A stretch of 64,000 nucleotides of DNA from Sphingomonadales bacterium. GTDB taxonomy: Bacteria > Pseudomonadota > Alphaproteobacteria > Sphingomonadales > Sphingomonadaceae. A program made the position numbers and the translations under genes. The stretch spans positions 1 through 64,000 of the forward strand of contig JANXVZ010000033.1 in NCBI GenBank assembly GCA_025351405.1, written 5' to 3'. The stretch's first letter is position 1. Each line of letters begins with the position of its first letter. A model generated the notes under the pieces. That model ran no database searches, had not been told where the DNA came from, and was given only the letters and a program-made list of their open reading frames with translations. Shown piece by piece: positions 1-10,069 of this stretch.

Positions 1-623
1 ATCCGCATGCTCGGCGCCGGCGGATAGATATAGGTGTTGCGGACCATGAACTCCTTCAGCACGTCATTCTGGATGGTGCCGTCGAGCTTGGCCTGGTCGA
101 CGCCGGCTTCCTCTGCCGCGACGATGAAAAAGGCGAGGCACGGTATGACGGCGCCATTCATCGTCATGCTGACTGACATCTGGTCGAGCGGGATGCCACC
201 GAAGAGGATTTTCATGTCCTCGACGCTGTCGATGGCGACCCCGGCCTTGCCGACATCGCCGGCGACGCGCGGATGGTCGCTGTCGTAACCGCGATGGGTG
301 GCAAGATCGAATGCGACCGACAGGCCTTTCTGGCCGCCTGCCAGGTTGCGACGGTAAAAGGCATTTGACGCCTCGGCAGTGCTGAACCCGGCATATTGCC
401 GCACCGTCCACGGCCGGCCTGCATACATGCTCGCGCGCACGCCGCGGGTAAACGGCGCAAAGCCGGGGAGGCCGGGATCGATGCCTTCGACATCGGCGGC
501 GGTATACAGCGGCTTGACGTCGATGCCTTCCGGAGTCGCCCAGGTCAGGGTGCTCAGGTCTGCAGGACCCTTGACCTCCTTCGCCGCCATTTTCTGCCAG
601 TCGTCCAGCGTGGGCTTGATCAT
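1..623 (-). CDS. scpA: Methylmalonyl-CoA mutase large subunit, N-terminal part (cut by window edge)
   Basis: Adenosylcobalamin-dependent mutase that interconverts methylmalonyl-CoA and succinyl-CoA in propionate metabolism. Only the first 207 residues lie in the window; the gene runs off the left edge. The N-terminus reads [19 protein letters not shown], and the barrel entry includes [35 protein letters not shown] and [14 protein letters not shown], all typical of the substrate-binding TIM barrel. The ATG at 623 is preceded by AAGGA with a 7-base gap, so the start is well supported. The C-terminal B12 domain cannot be checked here. Confidence 0.93.
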   Translation of the reverse strand, partial: MIKPTLDDWQKMAAKEVKGPADLSTLTWATPEGIDVKPLYTAADVEGIDPGLPGFAPFTRGVRASMYAGRPWTVRQYAGFSTAEASNAFYRRNLAGGQKGLSVAFDLATHRGYDSDHPRVAGDVGKAGVAIDSVEDMKILFGGIPLDQMSVSMTMNGAVIPCLAFFIVAAEEAGVDQAKLDGTIQNDVLKEFMVRNTYIYPPAPSMR

Positions 624-753
624 GCGATGGTCCTTGGCCTTTGTCGGGCCTTTAAGGCGAAGGCGAGCGGTCACGTCAATCCGCCGGACGGTAGGCGATC
701 GGGAACGCGGGGCGGTGCCCGGGCATTGTCATCCGTGTAGCCAAGGAAGAAAA

Positions 754-924
754 ATGGACGAAGAGCCCGAAGTTCTGACGACCACCGAAGCGCGCGCCGG
801 GGTCGGTACCCATGTGGTTCGCTATGTATTGATCATTTCGGTGGTGCTCGCGGTCGGCGCAATGGTGGTGAGTTATCTCCATGCGCCGGTCGCCAGCCAG
901 CAGGGTGCTGTCACCGGCAAGTGA
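754..924 (+). CDS. Small single-pass membrane protein (56 aa), function unknown
   Basis: Short protein starting MDEEPEVLTTTEARAG, followed by one hydrophobic segment (about residues 24-43, VRYVLIISVVLAVGAMVVSY) and a short polar tail. The acidic N-terminus without basic residues before the helix gives no clear cleavable signal, so a membrane-anchored small protein is more likely than a secreted one. A purine-rich ribosome-binding site (AAGGAAG) lies just upstream of the ATG. It sits between the divergent methylmalonyl-CoA mutase gene and the convergent glnD. I do not recognise a family. Confidence 0.6.
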   Translation: MDEEPEVLTTTEARAGVGTHVVRYVLIISVVLAVGAMVVSYLHAPVASQQGAVTGK

Positions 925-955
925 ATCTGGCCAGTGGCCGCAAGCATCACGCCGG

Positions 956-3730
956 TTATTCGGCGGCTTGGCGATGCGCTGGCTCGACCAGAGCCGTGCT
1001 GCCACCGGCCGATTCCAGAAGGCGCTTCTCCAATGCCCGCAGGCGCGCCGGACTGTCGATTTTCTGTCCGGTCAGGTCGGTCAGGTAAAACGTGTCCGTG
1101 GCACGCTCGCCATAGGTGGCGATATGCGCCGAATGGATGGTGACCTTGCTCTGGAACAGCGCATTGGTGAGAGCATAAAGCAACGCCGGGCGGTCGGCGG
1201 CGCCAACCTCCACCACCGTGTAGCGGTTCGACGCCTTGTTATCGATCAAGACACTCGGTTCGACGCGGAAGACTTCTGCCCGACGCCGTGCAAGGGGGCG
1301 TGCAGCCAGCCTGTCGGCCAGCCGCACCTTGCCCGTCAACACATCCTCGATGCAGCGTTTCAGTCGCGCCAGTTGCCCTGGCTCATCGAATGGCCTGCCG
1401 ATCGGGTCGGCGACGACGAAATTGTCCATCGCCTGCCCATCGCGCGTGGTGTGGATACGCGCGTCGAGAATGTTGGCGCCGCCAAGCGAGATCGCGCCGG
1501 CAATCCGGTAGAACAGCCCGGGATGGTCGGCAGCATAAACGCTGACGAGCGTGGTACCGGATACGCTGTCCGGCACGCAGGCGATCGACAGGGGCGCTGA
1601 ATCATTGTCGGCACCCGCAACCATCGCGGCATTGCCGGCCAGCGCCTCGGGAGGTTCGGCAATCCAGTAGCTGTCGGCAAAGCGCCGCGCATAGGCCTGA
1701 AAGCGCCTGGTATCCCATCCAAGCGCCGCCGCCAGGCCCTCCTGCTTGGCGGTAATCCGCTCGTTGCGGCCCTTCTGCTTGTGGCCGAGGCGCAGCACCT
1801 CCTCTGCGGCCTCATACAAGTCACGCAGCAACTGGCCCTTCCAGTTGTTCCAGACACCGGGACCGACGGCACGGATATCGACGATGGTGAGGATGAGCAG
1901 CAGGCGCAGTCGTTCGGGTGAAGCGACAATCTCGGCGAAATCGAGGATCGTCTTGAAATCGGCGAGATCGCGCTTGAAGGCGGTGTCCGACATCAACAGG
2001 TGGTAGCGAACCAGCCAGGCGACAGTATCGGTTTCAGCCGGGGTGAGACCCAGCCGCGGGCACAGCCGCAGCGCAATTTCGGCGCCCAGCTCGCTATGGT
2101 CGCCGCCCCGGCCCTTGGCGATGTCATGGAGCAGCACGGCGACATAGAGCACCCGGCGCGAGGCCAGTTGGGGGATAAGCTTGGTCGACAGCGGATGATC
2201 CGCCGCCAGCTTTCCCGCCTCGATCCGCGCGACGAGGCCTATGGCACGGATGGTGTGCTCATCCACCGTGTAATGGTGGTACATGTCATACTGCATCTGC
2301 GCCACCACCCGGCCGAAATCCGGAACGAACCGCCCGAAGACACTTGCCTCGTTCATCCAGCGCAGCATCGCTTCGGGGTCGTGACGCCCGGTCAGCACGT
2401 CGAGGAAAAAGCCATTGGCGCGGGCATCGGCGCGAATGGTTTCGTCGATAAGCCCCGAATCGCGCGCCGCCTGGCGCATGGCGAGCGGGTGAATCGTCAG
2501 CGCGTCGCGCTCCCCCAGCGCGAACATTTCCACAAGCCGCACCGGGTTGTCGCGAAAAAACCCGTCTGCCGGCACGCCGATCTGCCCTCGCCGCAACGTA
2601 AAGCCATTGAGCTTGCGCGGCTTGCGCGTGATCGTCGGCAGCCAGCTCGACTTGGCAAAGCTTTCATCGAGGTGCGCAAGGAACAATCCGGTGAGGTCGC
2701 CAACGGTGCGCGCCATCAGGAAATAATGCCGCATGAAACGTTCGACCGCCGACATGCCGCCGCGCTCGGCATATTTCAGCCGCGACGCCAGTTCTCGCTG
2801 GACGTCGAAGGTCAACCGCTCCTCGGCGCGGCCGGCGATATCGTGGAGGTGGATGCGAACCGCCCACAGGAAGCTCTCTGCCCGGCGGAACTGCCGCAGC
2901 TCGCTGGCGGTCAGCAACCCCTTGTCGACAAGTTCCGCCACCGTCTCGACCTGGTAGGAATATTTGCCGATCCAGTAGAGGGTGTGCAGATCGCGCAGCC
3001 CGCCCTTGCCTTCCTTCAGATTGGGCTCGACGACATAACGGCTGTCGCCCATGCGCTTGTGGCGTTCGTCACGCTCGGCCAGCTTTTCGGCGATGAAGGT
3101 GCGGGCAGTTCCGGCGACGACATCGCGTCGAAAACGCAACGCGGCCTCGTCGTACAAGGCCTGGTCGCCCCATACGAAACGGGCTTCCAGCATTGCAGTG
3201 CGGATGGTGATGTCGGCCTTGGCCATGCGCACCATGTCATCGAGCGACCGCGTCGCATGGCCGACCTTCAGCCCCAGGTCCCACAGCAGATACAGCATTG
3301 TCTCGATGACCTGTTCGCCCCAGGCGGTCTGCTTGTAGGGCGTGAGAAAAAGCAGGTCGACATCGGAAAACGGCGCCATCTGGCCACGGCCATAACCGCC
3401 GGTAGCAACGAGCGCGATGCGCTGCGACGAGGTACGGTTGGTCGCCGGATACAGTTCCGTGACGGTGCTGTCGTACAATATGCGCAGCAACTGATCGACC
3501 AGGAAGGCCTGCGCGCCGGCAAGCTCGATGCCCTTTGCCGGACTGTCATGAAGCCGGCGCTTAAGCTCCGCCCGCCCGGCGGCAAGCGCGTCGCGCAGGG
3601 TTTTTGCCAACAGCGCGCGGCGATCCTCGAAGCCCTTGGTCGTTACCATCGCCTCGGCAAGCGTGTCGGCAAGCGCTCGCCTGTCGATGACGGCACGGCG
3701 GTTGGGGATAGGGTCGGGGCGAGAGGCCAT
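956..3730 (-). CDS. glnD: Bifunctional [protein-PII] uridylyltransferase / uridylyl-removing enzyme
   Basis: Senses glutamine and adds or removes UMP on PII proteins, controlling nitrogen assimilation. The 924-residue length is normal for the family. The nucleotidyltransferase motif GGYGRGQMAPFSDVDLLFL is at about residues 111-129 with both metal-binding Asp residues. The HD hydrolase domain shows HHYTVDEHT at about 485 and HDIAKGRGGDHSE at about 535. Two C-terminal ACT domains start near 735 (TTLVSVYAADHPGLFYR) and 845 (YTVVEVGAADRPALLYAL). The gene is convergent with the small membrane protein gene and divergent from the AspH-type gene. Proximity to mutS and maeB matches alphaproteobacterial order. 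Confidence 0.97.
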   Translation of the reverse strand: MASRPDPIPNRRAVIDRRALADTLAEAMVTTKGFEDRRALLAKTLRDALAAGRAELKRRLHDSPAKGIELAGAQAFLVDQLLRILYDSTVTELYPATNRTSSQRIALVATGGYGRGQMAPFSDVDLLFLTPYKQTAWGEQVIETMLYLLWDLGLKVGHATRSLDDMVRMAKADITIRTAMLEARFVWGDQALYDEAALRFRRDVVAGTARTFIAEKLAERDERHKRMGDSRYVVEPNLKEGKGGLRDLHTLYWIGKYSYQVETVAELVDKGLLTASELRQFRRAESFLWAVRIHLHDIAGRAEERLTFDVQRELASRLKYAERGGMSAVERFMRHYFLMARTVGDLTGLFLAHLDESFAKSSWLPTITRKPRKLNGFTLRRGQIGVPADGFFRDNPVRLVEMFALGERDALTIHPLAMRQAARDSGLIDETIRADARANGFFLDVLTGRHDPEAMLRWMNEASVFGRFVPDFGRVVAQMQYDMYHHYTVDEHTIRAIGLVARIEAGKLAADHPLSTKLIPQLASRRVLYVAVLLHDIAKGRGGDHSELGAEIALRLCPRLGLTPAETDTVAWLVRYHLLMSDTAFKRDLADFKTILDFAEIVASPERLRLLLILTIVDIRAVGPGVWNNWKGQLLRDLYEAAEEVLRLGHKQKGRNERITAKQEGLAAALGWDTRRFQAYARRFADSYWIAEPPEALAGNAAMVAGADNDSAPLSIACVPDSVSGTTLVSVYAADHPGLFYRIAGAISLGGANILDARIHTTRDGQAMDNFVVADPIGRPFDEPGQLARLKRCIEDVLTGKVRLADRLAARPLARRRAEVFRVEPSVLIDNKASNRYTVVEVGAADRPALLYALTNALFQSKVTIHSAHIATYGERATDTFYLTDLTGQKIDSPARLRALEKRLLESAGGSTALVEPAHRQAAE

Positions 3731-3867
3731 TCGCTACAGATACGCGGTGCGGCGCAGACACGCAAAGCATGGCTGTGCTTTCCCGCGGGACATGGCTCGT
3801 GGCGGTGGCGTGGCCGGCGATATGGTTGGCGGCTATGGTTGGCGGCGGGCGACGCGGCCGCTAAGAC

Positions 3868-5043
3868 ATGAGGATGGCGTCTGCCCCCGATCCCGCACGT
3901 TCCGAGCTGGAACGCCTTGCCCGTTCGGGCATCGACGCCTTGCGGCGCGGCGACGGCATCGCAGCGCGGTCAGCCTTTGACGCCGTCGTTGCCAGCGGAC
4001 GGGCGACCCTCCAGATATTCCTGCTCCTGGCGCAGGCGTGCGAGATGCTGGGCGATGACGCCGCCGAGCACCGCGCGCTCGATGCGGTGCTCGGCGCCGA
4101 TGGCCGCAATCCCCATGCGTTGGTGATGAAGGGCGATCTGTTTGCCGCCGCTGGCGACGACCGCGCCGCCGTCGGCTGGTATGGGCTGGCGCTTTCGTCG
4201 GTTGCGGGGGCCACGGGCCTGCCCGATGATCTCACACAGCGGTTGCGCCATGCCGAGGCGGCGCGCGCTGCCGCAGCAACGCGCTTTGCCGCCGCAATCG
4301 AGGCCGGGCTGGCGCGCGCCGGGGTGACGGCCCCGGAACCGAGGCTGGCGGAGGCACTGGCCATCCTTTCAGGCAACGCCCAGCCGCAATTGCAGCAGCC
4401 GACAAGCTTTTATTACCCGCGACTCCCGCAGATACCCTTTTACGACACCACGGATTTCGAATGGGTAGCCGCGCTGGAGGCCGCCGCCCCGGCGATTGCC
4501 GCCGAAGCGCTGGCCGTGCTCGCCGGCCGTGACGGCGTAGCGGCCTATGTCGAGGCCGACCCAAACCGCCCCAACCGTGGCCACAGCTTGCTCGGCGATC
4601 CCCGCTGGAGTGCCTTTCACCTATGGAAAGGTGGCGAACCGGTCACAGCCAATGCGGCGCGTTGCCCGGCAACGATCACCGCGCTGGCGGCGCTGCCCAT
4701 CCCGCATATCCGTGCCCGTTCACCGATGGCACTGTTTTCGATCCTGGCGCCGCACACCCATATCCCGCCCCATCACGGTATGTTGAACACACGGCTGATA
4801 TGTCACCTGCCGCTGGTGGTGCCGCCCCATTGCCGGCTGCGCGTCGGCAACGAGACCCGCAATGTCGAAGCCGGCAAGATGCTGATATTCGATGACAGCA
4901 TCGAGCATGAAGCATGGAACGACAGCGACGAGCCGCGGGCCATCCTGTTGTTCGAGGTGTGGCGACCCGAGCTGTCGGGCACCGAGATCAAGGCCTTGAC
5001 GGCCATTTTCGAGTCGGTGGGAGATTATGGGACCGAGGACTGA
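3868..5043 (+). CDS. Aspartyl/asparaginyl beta-hydroxylase-family dioxygenase with N-terminal TPR-like region
   Basis: Predicted Fe(II)/2-oxoglutarate dioxygenase, 391 residues. The C-terminal half carries the AspH fold signature: HTHIPPHHG (iron ligand region), then CHLPLVVPPHCRLRVGNE and LIFDDSIEHEAWN, with the second His and a downstream Arg. The N-terminal 150 residues are Ala-rich helical pairs (for example LLAQACEMLGDDAAEHRALD) that look like TPR repeats. The substrate is unknown; bacterial relatives include enzymes acting on lipids and on proteins. It starts 137 bp from the divergent glnD and ends 15 bp before the convergent mutS. A second in-frame ATG two codons in (3874) is possible. 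Confidence 0.85.
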   Translation: MRMASAPDPARSELERLARSGIDALRRGDGIAARSAFDAVVASGRATLQIFLLLAQACEMLGDDAAEHRALDAVLGADGRNPHALVMKGDLFAAAGDDRAAVGWYGLALSSVAGATGLPDDLTQRLRHAEAARAAAATRFAAAIEAGLARAGVTAPEPRLAEALAILSGNAQPQLQQPTSFYYPRLPQIPFYDTTDFEWVAALEAAAPAIAAEALAVLAGRDGVAAYVEADPNRPNRGHSLLGDPRWSAFHLWKGGEPVTANAARCPATITALAALPIPHIRARSPMALFSILAPHTHIPPHHGMLNTRLICHLPLVVPPHCRLRVGNETRNVEAGKMLIFDDSIEHEAWNDSDEPRAILLFEVWRPELSGTEIKALTAIFESVGDYGTED

Positions 5044-5058
5044 CCTTACCCTGCGCCC

Positions 5059-7680
5059 CTAGTCTTCGCCAAGTGCCTTCAATTCCGCCAGCAGATCCAG
5101 CGCCTCGCGCGGCGTGATCGCATCGACATCGAGCCCCGCCAGCCGCAGCCGCAGCGGGTCGCCCGCCACCGCGGGCGCGGCGGCACCGAACAGCGGCAGG
5201 TCGGTCAATCCCGCCGCAAGACCGCCCGTGCGGTCGCGGTTGGCTTCCAACCGCGCCAGCACGCTTTTGGCGCGCGCCAGCACCGGCGTCGGCACCCCGG
5301 CCAACCGTGCCACGGCAAGGCCATAGCTCTTGTCCGCCGCTCCCGGAACCACTTCATGGAGGAAGACAAGTTCGCCCTTCCACTCGCGCACACGCACGGT
5401 GACGCTGTGCAAGCTGCGCAGTCGGCCCTTCAACGCCACCAGCTCATGATAATGCGTCGCGAACAGGCAGCGGCAGCAAAGATCGTCATGCACGACCTCG
5501 AGGACAGCCCAGGCAATCGCCAGCCCGTCGTAGGTACTGGTACCGCGACCGACCTCATCGAGGATGACCAGGCTGCGATCGGTGGCGCCCGACAGGATCG
5601 CTGCGGTCTCGACCATTTCGACCATGAAGGTCGATCGGCCTTGCGCCAGGTCATCGGCAGCGCCGACACGGCTGAACAGTCGATCGACGACGCCGATATG
5701 GGCGGCGCGCGCCGGCACGAAGCTGCCCGCCTGGGCAAGGACCGCAATCAACGCATTCTGGCGCAAGAAAGTCGATTTGCCGGCCATGTTGGGGCCTGTC
5801 ACCAGCCACAGCCGTGCATCCGCCGACAGGTCGCAATCATTGGCGACGAACGCGCCCCTTGCCGCCTTGACCGCCGCCTCGACGACGGGATGTCGCCCCG
5901 CCTCGACACGGAATGCCGCGGTCGCATCGACCCGCGGGCGCACCCAGGCTTCCGCGGCCGCCAGCTCGGCGAGGGCAGCCGCAACATCAATTCGCGCCAG
6001 CGCCGCGGCGGTCTCGCTGATTGCCGCTGCCTCCCCCATGACGAGCCCGCGCAATTCCTCGAGATGCGCCGCTTCCGCCGCCAGCGCATGGTCTCCCGCC
6101 TGCGCAATGGTGGCGGCCAACGCCGCCAGTTCGACCGAGCCGAAACGCACGACGCCGGCCAGTGTCTGGCGATGGATCAATCCCGAATCGGGCCGCATCA
6201 ACGGGTCGGCAAACCGCGCCGCGACTTCGATGTGATAGCCAAGGACATTATTATGGCGAACCTTCAGCGCCGCCACACCGGTGTCGGCGCGCAATCGCGT
6301 TTCCAGCCGCACAACCGCACTTCGCCCATCGCGCGCCGTTTCGCGCAGCGCATCAAGGGCGGCGTCATAACCGAGGGCAATGGCGCCCCCAGCCGCCGCG
6401 TCTGCAGGGGGTTCCGGTACGAGCGCCCGGCGTAGCGCCTCGACCAACGTAGCGTGCAAGCCGATGCGTGACAGGGTCTCTGTCAACAGCTCCGGCGGCC
6501 CCGCCAACGTCGACGCACCGGCCGCACGCAATGCTGTCTTCAGCGCCAGCGCCAGCTGCAGGCCGTCGCGAACGCTGCCAAGATCGCGCGGGCTCCAGCG
6601 CCCTACCGCCAGCCGCCCCAAGGCCCGCGCTGCATCGGGCATTGCCGCCAGCGCGTCGCGCACCCGGCGTCGCACCATGGTGTCTTGGCAAAACCACGCC
6701 ACCAGATCGAGCCGGTCACCGATCCGCCCGGGGTCGGTCAACGGCGCCGCCAAATCATCGGCCAGCGTTCGTGCGCCTGCCGCCGTAACGGTACGGTCGA
6801 TCGCGGCTTCAAGGCTGCCGGCCCTGCCTCCGCCCGCGCCGCGTGCCAGTTCAAGGCTTGTCCGTGTCGCTGCGTCGATCGCCATGGTGCTGCCGGGCAG
6901 TTCGGGCCGCGGCGGCGCCAGCAACGGCACCGCGCCGATCGCTGTCGCCTCGACATAGGCGAGCAGCGCCCCCGCGGCTGCCACCTCGGCAGGAGAAAAC
7001 CGTCCGAAGCCATCGAGCGTCATCACCCCGAAACGCGCTTTCAGGCGCGATTCGCCGCGCGCCGGCGCAAATTCCACCGCCGGCCGCGGCGTGATTGCCA
7101 GGCCCGGTGCGCCCCAACCTTCGGGTGCGATCACCTCCGCCGGCGCCAGCCTTGCCAGCACCCCGGCAATCTCGCCCGGCGCACACGCCCGCGTTGCGAA
7201 CACTCCGGTGGACAGGTCGCACCAGGCCATGCCTGCAGCACTGCCCGGCACCACCGCTGCCAGCCAGTTGGCGCGCTTCGGCTCCAGCAGCGCAACCTCG
7301 GTCAGCGTGCCCGCGGTGACGACCCGCGTAATGGCACGGGCGACAATGCTCTTGCCCGGTCGCTTGCGCGCTTCCGCAGGGTCTTCGATCTGCTCGGCGA
7401 TGGCGACCCGATGGCCGCCGCGGATCAGCCGCGCCAGATAGCCATCGGCAGCATGGACCGGCACCCCGCACATCGGGATCGGCACGCCCAAATGCTCACC
7501 GCGCCTGGTCAATGCGATGTCGAGTGTCGCCGCCGCCGCGCCAGCGTCATCGAAAAACATCTCGTAGAAATCGCCCATGCGGAAGAACAGCAGGCAGTCC
7601 GGCACCTCTGCCTTCAACGCCAGATATTGCGCTATCATCGGAGAGGCCGGCGCATGTGCGGCAGGAGACTGCGGGATCAT
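5059..7680 (-). CDS. mutS: DNA mismatch repair protein MutS
   Basis: Mismatch recognition ATPase, 873 residues. The mismatch-probing motif FFRMGDFYEMFFDD places the Phe and Glu at about residues 38 and 40. The ATPase domain has Walker A TGPNMAGKSTFLRQN, Walker B DEVGRGTSTYDG and the helix-turn-helix region near the C-terminus (SYGLAVARLAGVP). The start is the ATG at 7680 (MIPQSPAAHAPASP); the frame stays open upstream, but family proteins begin about here. It is divergent from maeB, 111 bp away, and convergent with the AspH-type gene. Confidence 0.97.
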   Translation of the reverse strand: MIPQSPAAHAPASPMIAQYLALKAEVPDCLLFFRMGDFYEMFFDDAGAAAATLDIALTRRGEHLGVPIPMCGVPVHAADGYLARLIRGGHRVAIAEQIEDPAEARKRPGKSIVARAITRVVTAGTLTEVALLEPKRANWLAAVVPGSAAGMAWCDLSTGVFATRACAPGEIAGVLARLAPAEVIAPEGWGAPGLAITPRPAVEFAPARGESRLKARFGVMTLDGFGRFSPAEVAAAGALLAYVEATAIGAVPLLAPPRPELPGSTMAIDAATRTSLELARGAGGGRAGSLEAAIDRTVTAAGARTLADDLAAPLTDPGRIGDRLDLVAWFCQDTMVRRRVRDALAAMPDAARALGRLAVGRWSPRDLGSVRDGLQLALALKTALRAAGASTLAGPPELLTETLSRIGLHATLVEALRRALVPEPPADAAAGGAIALGYDAALDALRETARDGRSAVVRLETRLRADTGVAALKVRHNNVLGYHIEVAARFADPLMRPDSGLIHRQTLAGVVRFGSVELAALAATIAQAGDHALAAEAAHLEELRGLVMGEAAAISETAAALARIDVAAALAELAAAEAWVRPRVDATAAFRVEAGRHPVVEAAVKAARGAFVANDCDLSADARLWLVTGPNMAGKSTFLRQNALIAVLAQAGSFVPARAAHIGVVDRLFSRVGAADDLAQGRSTFMVEMVETAAILSGATDRSLVILDEVGRGTSTYDGLAIAWAVLEVVHDDLCCRCLFATHYHELVALKGRLRSLHSVTVRVREWKGELVFLHEVVPGAADKSYGLAVARLAGVPTPVLARAKSVLARLEANRDRTGGLAAGLTDLPLFGAAAPAVAGDPLRLRLAGLDVDAITPREALDLLAELKALGED

Positions 7681-7791
7681 CGCCACGCTGGTAGCGGTAT
7701 ATGACGAACGGCGGAAGCGGGCGCGCTTATGACTTTCGCTTGCCGCGCGCCGCCTGCGCCCCCTATCAAGGCCCGAAGCAAGGAACCCATG

Positions 7792-10053
7792 ATGGCCGAC
7801 GACACAGCATCCGATTTTGGCGATCGCGAGGCGCTGGCCTTTCACCGCATGGGCCGGCCGGGCAAGATCGACATCATCGCATCCAAACCGATGGCTACCC
7901 AGCGCGACCTGAGCCTCGCCTACTCCCCGGGTGTCGCGGCACCGGTGCGGGCGATCGCCGCCGATCCGGATGCGGCATACGACTACACCATCAAGGGCAA
8001 CCTGGTCGCGGTCATCTCCAACGGCACCGCCATCCTGGGGCTCGGCAACCTTGGCGCGCTGGCATCCAAGCCGGTGATGGAAGGCAAGGCCGTGCTTTTC
8101 AAGCGCTTTGCCGACATCGATTCGATCGACATCGAACTCGCGACGGAGGACGTCAACCGCTTCATCGATGCCGTGGAACTGATGGAGCCGACCTTTGGCG
8201 GCATCAACCTTGAAGACATCAAGGCGCCGGAATGTTTCATAATCGAGACAACGCTGAAGGAGCGGATGAACATCCCGGTCTTTCATGACGACCAGCATGG
8301 CACCGCGATCATCGCCGCCGCCGGCTTGCTTAACGCGCTCAGCCTGACCGGGCGCCGCGCCGAAGACGTCAAGATGGTGGTCAATGGCGCCGGTGCCGCG
8401 GCGATTGCCTGTACCGAGCTTATCAAGGCGATGGGCGTACGCACCGTGCTGATGTGCGACACCAAGGGCGTGATCTTCCAGGGCCGCACCGAGGGCATGA
8501 ACCAATGGAAGTCTGCCCATGCCGCAATCACCGAGGACCGCACGCTGACCGAAGCGATGCGGGGCGCCGACGTGTTTCTCGGCCTTTCGCAGAAGGGCGC
8601 GGTCAACGCCGAGATGGTGGCGTCGATGGCGAGGAACCCGATCATTTTCGCCATGGCGAACCCCGATCCGGAGATTACCCCGGAGGAGGTTCTCGCCGTG
8701 CGCGACGATGCCATCATCGCCACCGGGCGCAGCGATTATCCCAACCAGGTCAATAATGTGCTGTGCTTCCCGTATCTGTTCCGGGGTGCGCTGGATGTGC
8801 GCGCGACGGCGATCAACGAGGAAATGAAGCTGGCGGCGGCGGAAGCGCTGGCGGCGCTGGCGCGGATGCAGGTCCCCGACGAGGTCGCCGCGGCATATGG
8901 CGGCAAGGCCCGTACCTTCGGCCCGGAATACATCATCCCCGCGCCGTTCGACCCGCGGTTGATCGAGGAAATTCCCACGGCTGTCGCCAAGGCGGCAATG
9001 GCGTCCGGCGTGGCACGCAAGCCCTTTTTCGACGAAGCCGCGTATCGCCAGCAGTTGCGCTCGCGCCTCAACCCGACCAACTCCATCCTCGCCAGCGCCG
9101 TCGAGGCAGCCAAGGCGCGACCGCGGCGCGCGGTATTTGCCGAAGGCGAGCAGGAGGTGGTGCTGCGCGCCGCCGTCAATTATCGCAATTCGGGCTATGG
9201 CGAGCCGGTGCTGGTCGGCCGTGAAGCCCCGATCCGCGAGGGCCTGGCCCGCATCGGCGTCCCCGATGTCGATTCGTACGAGATCCACAACAGCGCCATC
9301 AGCCCGCTGGTGCCGCGCATGGTCGAATATCTCTACACCCGGCTGCGACGGCGCGGCGCACTGCTTCGTGACGTCCAGCGCATGGTCAACCACGAACGCA
9401 ATATCTTCAGTGCCTTGCTCGTCGAGCTTGGCGAGGCCGATGTGATGGTCACCGGCGTCACCCGGAACTTTGCCACCACCTACCGACAGGTCCGCCAGGT
9501 CATCGACCCTGCCACCGGGCATCGCCCGTTCGGCGTCCACATGGTCGTCGGCAAATCGGATACCATCTTCATTGCCGACACCACCGTCACCGAGCGCCCC
9601 GATGCAAAGCAACTTGCCGATATCGCCGAACAGACCGCAGCCGTTGCGCGCCGTCTCGGCCAGGAGCCGCGGGTGGCCTTTGTCAGCTACTCCAACTTCG
9701 GCAATCCCCCCGGCGAGATCGTCGGTGAATTGCGCGATGCAGTGAAACTGCTCGATGAACGCCGCGTCGGTTTTGAATATGAAGGCGAAATGTCGGCCGA
9801 TGTGGCACTCAACCCCGCCATGCGAGCGCTGTATCCGTTCACCCGGCTTTCCAGCCCCGCAAACGTCCTGATCATGCCGGGGCTGCACTCTGCCAATATC
9901 GCCGCCAAGCTGCTGAAGGAACTGGCCGGCGGGCGTGTCATCGGGCCATTGCTGGTCAACATGGGGCGCCCCGTGCAGATCGCGCCGATGACCTCGACGG
10001 CGTCGGACCTCGTCACCATGGCCGTGCTCGCCTCCACCGGCGTGGTTTGCTGA
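7792..10053 (+). CDS. maeB: NADP-dependent malic enzyme with C-terminal phosphotransacetylase-like domain
   Basis: Decarboxylates malate to pyruvate with NADP. The N-terminal malic enzyme half includes SLAYSPGVAAPV, FHDDQHGTAII (metal and catalytic region) and the Rossmann motif MVVNGAGAAAIACTEL. From about residue 430 the protein continues into a phosphotransacetylase-like domain (RAVFAEGEQEVVLRAAVN to the end), the usual 750-residue MaeB fusion, in which that domain is generally regulatory. Two adjacent ATGs at 7789 and 7792 compete; the AGGA at 7781 is better spaced from 7792. The following hydrolase gene starts 16 bp after the stop and is probably cotranscribed. Confidence 0.96.
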   Translation: MADDTASDFGDREALAFHRMGRPGKIDIIASKPMATQRDLSLAYSPGVAAPVRAIAADPDAAYDYTIKGNLVAVISNGTAILGLGNLGALASKPVMEGKAVLFKRFADIDSIDIELATEDVNRFIDAVELMEPTFGGINLEDIKAPECFIIETTLKERMNIPVFHDDQHGTAIIAAAGLLNALSLTGRRAEDVKMVVNGAGAAAIACTELIKAMGVRTVLMCDTKGVIFQGRTEGMNQWKSAHAAITEDRTLTEAMRGADVFLGLSQKGAVNAEMVASMARNPIIFAMANPDPEITPEEVLAVRDDAIIATGRSDYPNQVNNVLCFPYLFRGALDVRATAINEEMKLAAAEALAALARMQVPDEVAAAYGGKARTFGPEYIIPAPFDPRLIEEIPTAVAKAAMASGVARKPFFDEAAYRQQLRSRLNPTNSILASAVEAAKARPRRAVFAEGEQEVVLRAAVNYRNSGYGEPVLVGREAPIREGLARIGVPDVDSYEIHNSAISPLVPRMVEYLYTRLRRRGALLRDVQRMVNHERNIFSALLVELGEADVMVTGVTRNFATTYRQVRQVIDPATGHRPFGVHMVVGKSDTIFIADTTVTERPDAKQLADIAEQTAAVARRLGQEPRVAFVSYSNFGNPPGEIVGELRDAVKLLDERRVGFEYEGEMSADVALNPAMRALYPFTRLSSPANVLIMPGLHSANIAAKLLKELAGGRVIGPLLVNMGRPVQIAPMTSTASDLVTMAVLASTGVVC

Positions 10054-10069
10054 TGGGCAAGGCACACTG

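Noticed and set aside
2000..3871. Plus-strand open frame of about 620 codons opposite glnD
   Set aside because: No family motif, composition rich in Arg/Gln/His typical of an antisense shadow, and it lies wholly opposite a clear GlnD.
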